Position numbers and translations under genes: made by a program
Notes under the pieces: model-generated
The model's database searches: none
The model's input: only the letters and a program-made list of their open reading frames with translations
Told to the model about the DNA's origin: nothing
Shown here: positions 20,828 through 24,995 of the stretch, piece by piece
Position numbering within the stretch: position 1 is the first letter of the stretch
How the letters are laid out: each line of letters starts with the position of its first letter
Virus record (IMG/VR): IMGVR_UViG_3300044729_000061
Coordinates: 1 to 24,995 of that record
Source: a virus
Length of the DNA stretch: 24,995 nt
Strand: one strand, 5' to 3'

Positions 20828-20833
20828 CGTCCC

Positions 20834-21766
20834 ATGTCACTTTTCCAAGGCACCGCGCCGCCGAACATAGAAACCACTCGGACTACTTCGGCCACCGCTC
20901 CTCAATACCTAACCGACTACCTGTCGCAACTCGCTCAAACCGGGCAGGGCCTCATGGGCGGGGCTCAGGTTGCCGCTCCTAGTGCTCTTCAGCAGCAGGC
21001 TTTCGCGGCGGCTCCTTCTGCCCTTACCGGGTATCAACAGGCCATGCAGGCCGGTTTATCGACCGCCCAAGGGGCTGCGGCGCCTGTTGGGCAGGCAGAC
21101 ATCTCTCAGTTCTACAACCCGTATCAGCAGTCGGTTGTGGACGAGATGGCTAGACAGAGTGCGCGTAACGTACAGCGCAACCTGTTGCCTCAACTGAAGT
21201 CGGCGTTTGTCGGCAGCGGTGGTCTTGGTTCTCAGCGGTATGCCGGAGCGACGGGACAGGCACTAGCGGATGTGCAGGCAGATCTGATGGGTCAGCAGGC
21301 CAAGGCAATGTCTGCCGGATACGGGACTGCCCTGGAAGCAGCGTTGAGGCAGCGTCAGCAGCAGTCTCAGACAGCCCAGATCATGGGTGGTTTGGGTCAG
21401 GCGCAACAGGCTGCTGCGACATCTGGCTTGAAGTCCATGGCAGATCTTGGCGGTGTTCAGCAAGCCTACGAACAGGCCCAGATAGAAGCGCCGTTGGTTC
21501 GTGCTCAGAACGTGGCGCAACTCATGCGCGGGTACACCTACCCGACCACGACGACTGAACTCTACAAGGGCCCTGCTCAAAGTTATGGCGCCTCACCGCT
21601 GTCTCAGATCGCGGGACTTGGTGCGCTAATCGGGTCAGGCTTCAACACCGACAAGGGTTGGGGTAACCGGCTGTTTGACTTTATTGGCAAGCAGTTTGGT
21701 GGCGGCGGAAGTGGATCAAACTGGATGACGCAGCCTCCCTATGGCGACGATTATGGTGGGCCCTGA
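20834..21766 (+). CDS. Ala/Gln-rich phage virion protein, probably internal
   Basis: 310 residues. The start (AGGAG 6 bases upstream) gives MSLFQGTAPPNIETTRTTSA and then APQYLTDYLSQLAQTG. Residues 93-140 (FYNPYQQSVVDEMARQSARN, then LLPQLKSAFVGSGGLGSQRY) match a motif found in many large phage internal or tail proteins (NPYxxxVVDxxxxxxxRN, then FxxSGGxGSxR). The middle (about 141-235) is helical and rich in Gln/Ala (GTALEAALRQRQQQSQTAQI). The C-terminus is Gly rich with a hydrophobic stretch SPLSQIAGLGALIGSGF near 255-270. No enzymatic signature is seen. It sits among other large structural genes at the end of the late operon; a DNA-ejection or core role is inferred. Confidence 0.65.
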   Translation: MSLFQGTAPPNIETTRTTSATAPQYLTDYLSQLAQTGQGLMGGAQVAAPSALQQQAFAAAPSALTGYQQAMQAGLSTAQGAAAPVGQADISQFYNPYQQSVVDEMARQSARNVQRNLLPQLKSAFVGSGGLGSQRYAGATGQALADVQADLMGQQAKAMSAGYGTALEAALRQRQQQSQTAQIMGGLGQAQQAAATSGLKSMADLGGVQQAYEQAQIEAPLVRAQNVAQLMRGYTYPTTTTELYKGPAQSYGASPLSQIAGLGALIGSGFNTDKGWGNRLFDFIGKQFGGGGSGSNWMTQPPYGDDYGGP

Positions 21767-21781
21767 TACAAAGGCATAAGC

Positions 21782-23737
21782 ATGGCAAATACCGCTCAAC
21801 GCTCCGGTCTGTCAATGGTTGTCGAGACCCCAAGGGAAGAGGCTGCCTTTGAGAAGGCGGTAGCGAGTCGAAAGGCTTTGGAAGAGGCCCTCAAGGCTCG
21901 TGAGAACCCTCTTTTTGATCCGGTTCTTCTGGCAATTGCTCAGGGCTTCCTGGCTCCTACCAAGACCGGATCTTTCGGCGAATCCCTCGGGAACGTCGCG
22001 ACGATGGTTGGCCCCGCCCAGGCGAGCGAGGACAAGCGAGCCATTGAGATGGCTCAGATCAGGCGAGAACTTGCCGCGCAGGAATTGGCAGAAGCACAGG
22101 CTATTTCTGAGCAGCAGATGCTGCGCGGACTTCCGTCCATCTTCGGCCCTTCTGGCGGCGTTCCTGCCGGACAACCCGCTCCTGGTGGGCGACCCGCTCC
22201 TGCAGGACAAGCCGCTCAGGCCGCTCCTTCTGGTGAAGTTACGACCACAAACCCCAACGAGGTTCTTTCCTACGTTGAGCGTCTGAGCAGGTCTTCTCGC
22301 CCTGCCTTGCAGAATGCCGCGAAGCAAACCCTTGAGTTGCTCAAGTTCGAGCGCGAGGGTGTTGAGATCCGAGACGGCATCGTGATCAACAAGAATCGAC
22401 GCGATGCAAGCGGCGCTCCCATGATCTTGGCCGACCTGCGCCAGAAGCAAGAGCCAACAGAAATCGTGTACCAGGGCAAGGCCATGTCAATCCCGATGAC
22501 AGGTCTTGAAATTCAGCAGTTCAAAGCCGAGAAGGAAAAGGGCCCTGAGGCCGAACGTCGGTACTTTGAGACCTATCTTGCCGGTCGCCGCTCTGGGCCT
22601 CAAGCCATGCCGTTTGGCGGAGATCGCGGGATGTTCTCCATCCGTGTTCCAAACCCAAGCAATGCAAGCCAACTGCTAACCTTGACTGGCGAAGGAACTC
22701 CTCGTCAGCGGGCAATGATTGAGCAGGCGGAGGAAAGGGCGTTTGAGACCGGCGACTTCTCTGAGGTTACGAGGCTTTACACGCAGATCACCGGTCAAGG
22801 TCAATACGGACAAAGACCCGCTGCCGCTGCTCAACCCTCTCGGACTCCTGGTGCTCCTGCTGCAGCCCCGAGTGTTCCTCCTGAGCGTGCTGAAGTTCCG
22901 CCTCCGACGCAAGAGCAAAACGCTCTTATGGATCAACTTCGTCAGGCTTCTACCAGGATGGCTTCGGCTGTTCAGACAAATGATGAGAATGCGGAACGTC
23001 AGGCAAGAACAGAGATTAACAATCTTCGGCGGCAGTTGGCGACAAGCCAGGGCATCCCTGTTGGATTGGCTGTTGACCCTGAACTTGCCGGTTTACCGAT
23101 AGCCGAGCAGGTCAAGATCACGACCGACCGTATCAAGGCAAACGACAAAGAGGCTACAGAGCAGATGAGCCTCATCCGCCAGATCGGCGCTCCTCAGCAG
23201 GTTGTCGCATCTAACCGACGCCTAGAAGAGATCCGAGATCTTGCCCGGAAAAACAAGGATGCGGTTGGTCTTTTGGTTCGACAAGGTCTGTTGCCCGCTC
23301 TGATGGCGGCGGCTAATGAAGGCTTCAGTGTGGGCTCTTATAGGGTTTCCGCTCCGGTTGATACGTTCCTGAAGGGTTTGAAATTGCCCCCCGCACAACA
23401 GGAAGTTGCTCGTCGGATCACCATGTTGCTTGACGAGGAGTTCTTCAACCGAGCCGCGGCAAACAAGTCAGTCCTTGGCCCGCAGATCTCCAACGCGGAT
23501 TCGATCTTGATGAAGTCTCCGTTGGCTCGTCCTCAGGACTCTGCTCGGGTCATTGCTTACTGGGCAACCCATAGCCTGTTCACTAATCGTCAGATTGAAG
23601 ATATGTACAACGCTGCTAGAGAGTATCCGAAGAACCGCAGCCCGAACAACTTCATCGGCGAGGATGTCCGTCGCATTATGGATTCCTACACCCCGTTGTT
23701 CACGCAAATTCAAAGCGACTTTGCAGCCGGAAGGTAA
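21782..23737 (+). CDS. large helical virion-type protein, function unknown
   Basis: 651 residues, Ala/Gln/Glu rich. The N-terminal third has ENPLFDPVLLAIAQGFLAPT, KTGSFGESLGNVATMVGPAQ and a charged helix (about 80-110, KRAIEMAQIRRELAAQELAE). Pro/Ala linkers near 130-150 and 345-375 split it into three parts. The last part (about 375-651) is helical, with LMDQLRQASTRMASAVQTND, EQVKITTDRIKANDKEATEQ and AAREYPKNRSPNNFIGEDVR. I see no peptidase, transglycosylase or lyase motif. Only a weak AAAGG precedes the ATG, 15 bases after the preceding stop. The neighbourhood suggests an internal or ejection protein, and the length fits one. I do not recognise a named family. Confidence 0.6.
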   Translation: MANTAQRSGLSMVVETPREEAAFEKAVASRKALEEALKARENPLFDPVLLAIAQGFLAPTKTGSFGESLGNVATMVGPAQASEDKRAIEMAQIRRELAAQELAEAQAISEQQMLRGLPSIFGPSGGVPAGQPAPGGRPAPAGQAAQAAPSGEVTTTNPNEVLSYVERLSRSSRPALQNAAKQTLELLKFEREGVEIRDGIVINKNRRDASGAPMILADLRQKQEPTEIVYQGKAMSIPMTGLEIQQFKAEKEKGPEAERRYFETYLAGRRSGPQAMPFGGDRGMFSIRVPNPSNASQLLTLTGEGTPRQRAMIEQAEERAFETGDFSEVTRLYTQITGQGQYGQRPAAAAQPSRTPGAPAAAPSVPPERAEVPPPTQEQNALMDQLRQASTRMASAVQTNDENAERQARTEINNLRRQLATSQGIPVGLAVDPELAGLPIAEQVKITTDRIKANDKEATEQMSLIRQIGAPQQVVASNRRLEEIRDLARKNKDAVGLLVRQGLLPALMAAANEGFSVGSYRVSAPVDTFLKGLKLPPAQQEVARRITMLLDEEFFNRAAANKSVLGPQISNADSILMKSPLARPQDSARVIAYWATHSLFTNRQIEDMYNAAREYPKNRSPNNFIGEDVRRIMDSYTPLFTQIQSDFAAGR

Positions 23738-23740
23738 GTC

Positions 23741-24781
23741 ATGAGCAAAGACAACGATGATGTGATGAAGCGTCTTCGGGAACTTGACCCGAAGTACGAA
23801 GCGACCGTCAATGATCTTAAAAATATGGGCGTCACTGACAAGAAGCCGCCCGTGCAAATCTCAGAAGAGGACCGTATCCTCTACGACCTGTTCGGCGCAG
23901 GCGCAGGCGCGGCCGCATCCAAGGGTTTGGCCAACCGCATCGTTGCCCAGAGACTGGCGCAAGGGCAGCCCATTCCTCCGTCCTTGTACGCTGCGGCGAG
24001 TCCTTCTTCTCGGGCAATGCAGACTGCTCCAACAGCAGCCGATCCTTCTGCTCCAACAGCAGGCGCTGCCGGGGCTCCTGGGCGCTCCCTGTCTGATCGA
24101 ATCCTGCAAGGAACGATTGACGAAGCAGGTGCTACTGGTAGGGCCCGGACGACCGGATTCAACGTCCAGACGGCCCAAGAGGCCGCAGGGCAGCGTCAGA
24201 TGACTGAACTCATCGAAGAGATGCGTCGTCGCGGCATTGTTGGACGGACCGCTCAGGATTTGTTCTCTTCCCTTCCTGGCATGACAGCCACCCCATCTGG
24301 GGTGTTGACGCCACGCTCTGAGGCTCCTCAGACGGCGGGCCCAAAGCCTGTCGAGGCCAAGCCGTTTATGGGCCCTCCTACGCCTCCTGAGACCGGCGGG
24401 TACACCATGCAACAGAGACCCGGAGCCCTGCAGCAGGCAGCGGGCATGGCTCGTCGCGGCATGGGGGCTGTAGTCTCTCCGGCAGTAGAGATGGGCGGGG
24501 CTTTGCTGTCTTCTCCGCGAGTTTCTGGCGCGATGGGTGGCGTTGGAACCGCAGAAGGCATTCAGCAGTACATGATGCGCCGGGATGTAGATCCGCTAGG
24601 CGCGAAGGTGGCCGCAGGATCTACTGCGGGCAGCCTTCTGTCTCTGCTCCCGCAAATTCACCCCGTGGGACGGGTTGGCTCTGCAGTCCTGTCTCCGTTG
24701 GCTCTGTACCTCTACGACAAATACAAGCCCTACAAGTCTGTTTTAGAGCAGCAGCAGGCTGCAGAACAAGCCCCGCAATAG
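23741..24781 (+). CDS. phage protein of unknown function with Gly/Ala-rich hydrophobic segments
   Basis: 346 residues. The N-terminus is charged (MSKDNDDVMKRLRELDPKYE). It is followed by EEDRILYDLFGAGAGAAASK, a Pro/Ser/Ala region (about 85-125) and a middle part with GRSLSDRILQGTIDEAG and TELIEEMRRRGIVGR. The last part has hydrophobic Gly/Ala stretches at about 232-270 (GMARRGMGAVVSPAVEMGGA) and 289-312 (AAGSTAGSLLSLLPQIHP), which could associate with membrane. It ends KYKPYKSVLEQQQAAEQ. GGAAGG lies 6 bases before the ATG. It is the last + strand gene before the terminator. A virion role is inferred from position; no family is recognised. Confidence 0.6.
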   Translation: MSKDNDDVMKRLRELDPKYEATVNDLKNMGVTDKKPPVQISEEDRILYDLFGAGAGAAASKGLANRIVAQRLAQGQPIPPSLYAAASPSSRAMQTAPTAADPSAPTAGAAGAPGRSLSDRILQGTIDEAGATGRARTTGFNVQTAQEAAGQRQMTELIEEMRRRGIVGRTAQDLFSSLPGMTATPSGVLTPRSEAPQTAGPKPVEAKPFMGPPTPPETGGYTMQQRPGALQQAAGMARRGMGAVVSPAVEMGGALLSSPRVSGAMGGVGTAEGIQQYMMRRDVDPLGAKVAAGSTAGSLLSLLPQIHPVGRVGSAVLSPLALYLYDKYKPYKSVLEQQQAAEQAPQ

Positions 24782-24820
24782 AATCTCTCCTCTCTCTCCA
24801 GTTGCCAAACCAGAGAGTTG

Positions 24821-24842
24821 GGCCCCTTCGGGGGCCTTTTTT
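24821..24842 (+). terminator. intrinsic terminator of the late operon
   Basis: Stem GGCCCC (24821-24826), loop TTCG, stem GGGGCC (24831-24836), then six T (24837-24842), 39 bases after the last + strand stop. The UUCG loop and the T run make a strong rho-independent terminator for the + strand. The other strand has no T run after the stem, so it should act in one direction. The T run touches the minus-strand gene's stop codon. A pyrimidine-rich leader (24786-24799) can pair weakly with GAGAG near 24813-24817. Confidence 0.92.
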
Positions 24843-24995
24843 ATGCGTGTCCGCCGGTGCAGGTGGCCAGGACAAGGAGCCTTCTGTTGTGCTCTTCCAT
24901 GTCCACGAGGGCCTGTTCGTAACCCTTGTCGAAGATCAGCGAGAAGATCTTGCTCATGTAAGCATCTTCGGTGTTAGCCCCTTGGTCGAACTCGT
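24841..24995 (-). CDS. C-terminal fragment of a minus-strand gene, unknown function
   Basis: On the minus strand an open frame enters at the right edge and ends at TAA (complement of 24841-24843). It gives 50 residues ending DMEEHNRRLLVLATCTGGHA, preceded by EDAYMSKIFSLIFDKGYEQA. It reads as an amphipathic helical end of a small cytosolic protein; I do not recognise it. It converges on the late operon and its stop abuts the terminator's T run, leaving no spacer. It is probably the first sign of an oppositely oriented, perhaps early or regulatory, gene block to the right. The frame is preferred over the other minus frames because its stop sits exactly at the operon boundary and its composition looks protein-like. 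Confidence 0.6.
   Translation of the reverse strand, partial: EFDQGANTEDAYMSKIFSLIFDKGYEQALVDMEEHNRRLLVLATCTGGHA

Noticed and set aside
21812-22450. 212-residue minus-strand open frame
   Set aside because: It lies fully opposite the 651-residue gene, has Ser/Arg/Leu composition typical of an antisense shadow, and breaks the single-strand layout.
24621-24875. 84-residue minus-strand open frame across the terminator
   Set aside because: It reads through the terminator and opposite the last + strand gene. The different minus frame ending at 24841 fits the operon boundary better.

Overview
The window looks like the late (virion, lysis and host-recognition) region of a tailed double-stranded DNA bacteriophage. 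It probably comes from an environmental, freshwater-type genome, but that is an impression from the protein styles. No host marker is present: I see no tRNA, integrase, plasmid or chromosomal housekeeping gene. Twenty-three genes run on the + strand with gaps of only a few bases or 1-8 base overlaps, which implies one or a few long late transcripts. A strong intrinsic terminator at 24821-24842 ends them, and a single minus-strand gene fragment converges on it from the right edge. No terminase, portal, major capsid, sheath, tube or tape-measure gene lies in the window. The adaptor protein, the gp10/nozzle-like protein and the large Ala/Gly/Gln-rich virion proteins point to a short-tailed (podovirus-like) particle; this is inference.

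Layout. 1-7133: tail fibre and host-recognition block. It holds a partial fibre gene, two further fibre genes, one built of six tandem modules, a NUMOD3/HNH-like homing-endonuclease relative, and a glycine-rich fibre. Two tail-fibre-assembly-chaperone-like genes share the same C-terminus. 7136-9348: two very small conserved genes, then a lysis block of four small membrane proteins and a GH24 lysozyme. 9351-11626: a DUF5872-like basic protein, a head-tail adaptor-like protein and another fibre/decoration-like protein. 11628-16453: a 1527-residue gp10/nozzle-like protein with about 990 residues of repeats inserted near its N-terminus, then a small conserved gene. 16455-24781: four large low-complexity virion proteins, probably internal or ejected, the first carrying a 184-residue Gly-Thr tract.

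The most unusual feature is the repeat array inside the nozzle-like gene (11949-14924). It consists of roughly 70-residue units spaced 210 or 219 bases apart, a foreign module nested inside one unit, and a terminal ladder of seven exact-length 13-residue units. Removing it leaves flanks that read like an ordinary-sized nozzle protein. Other notable points are the 3+3 modular fibre with uneven base composition, a duplicated fibre-plus-chaperone cassette, conserved C-terminal codons that also serve as ribosome-binding sites for the next gene, and the long Gly-Thr tract with 18-base higher-order repeats.

Family names are assigned by reading the proteins, not by database search. No stretch over 300 bases lacks a gene.
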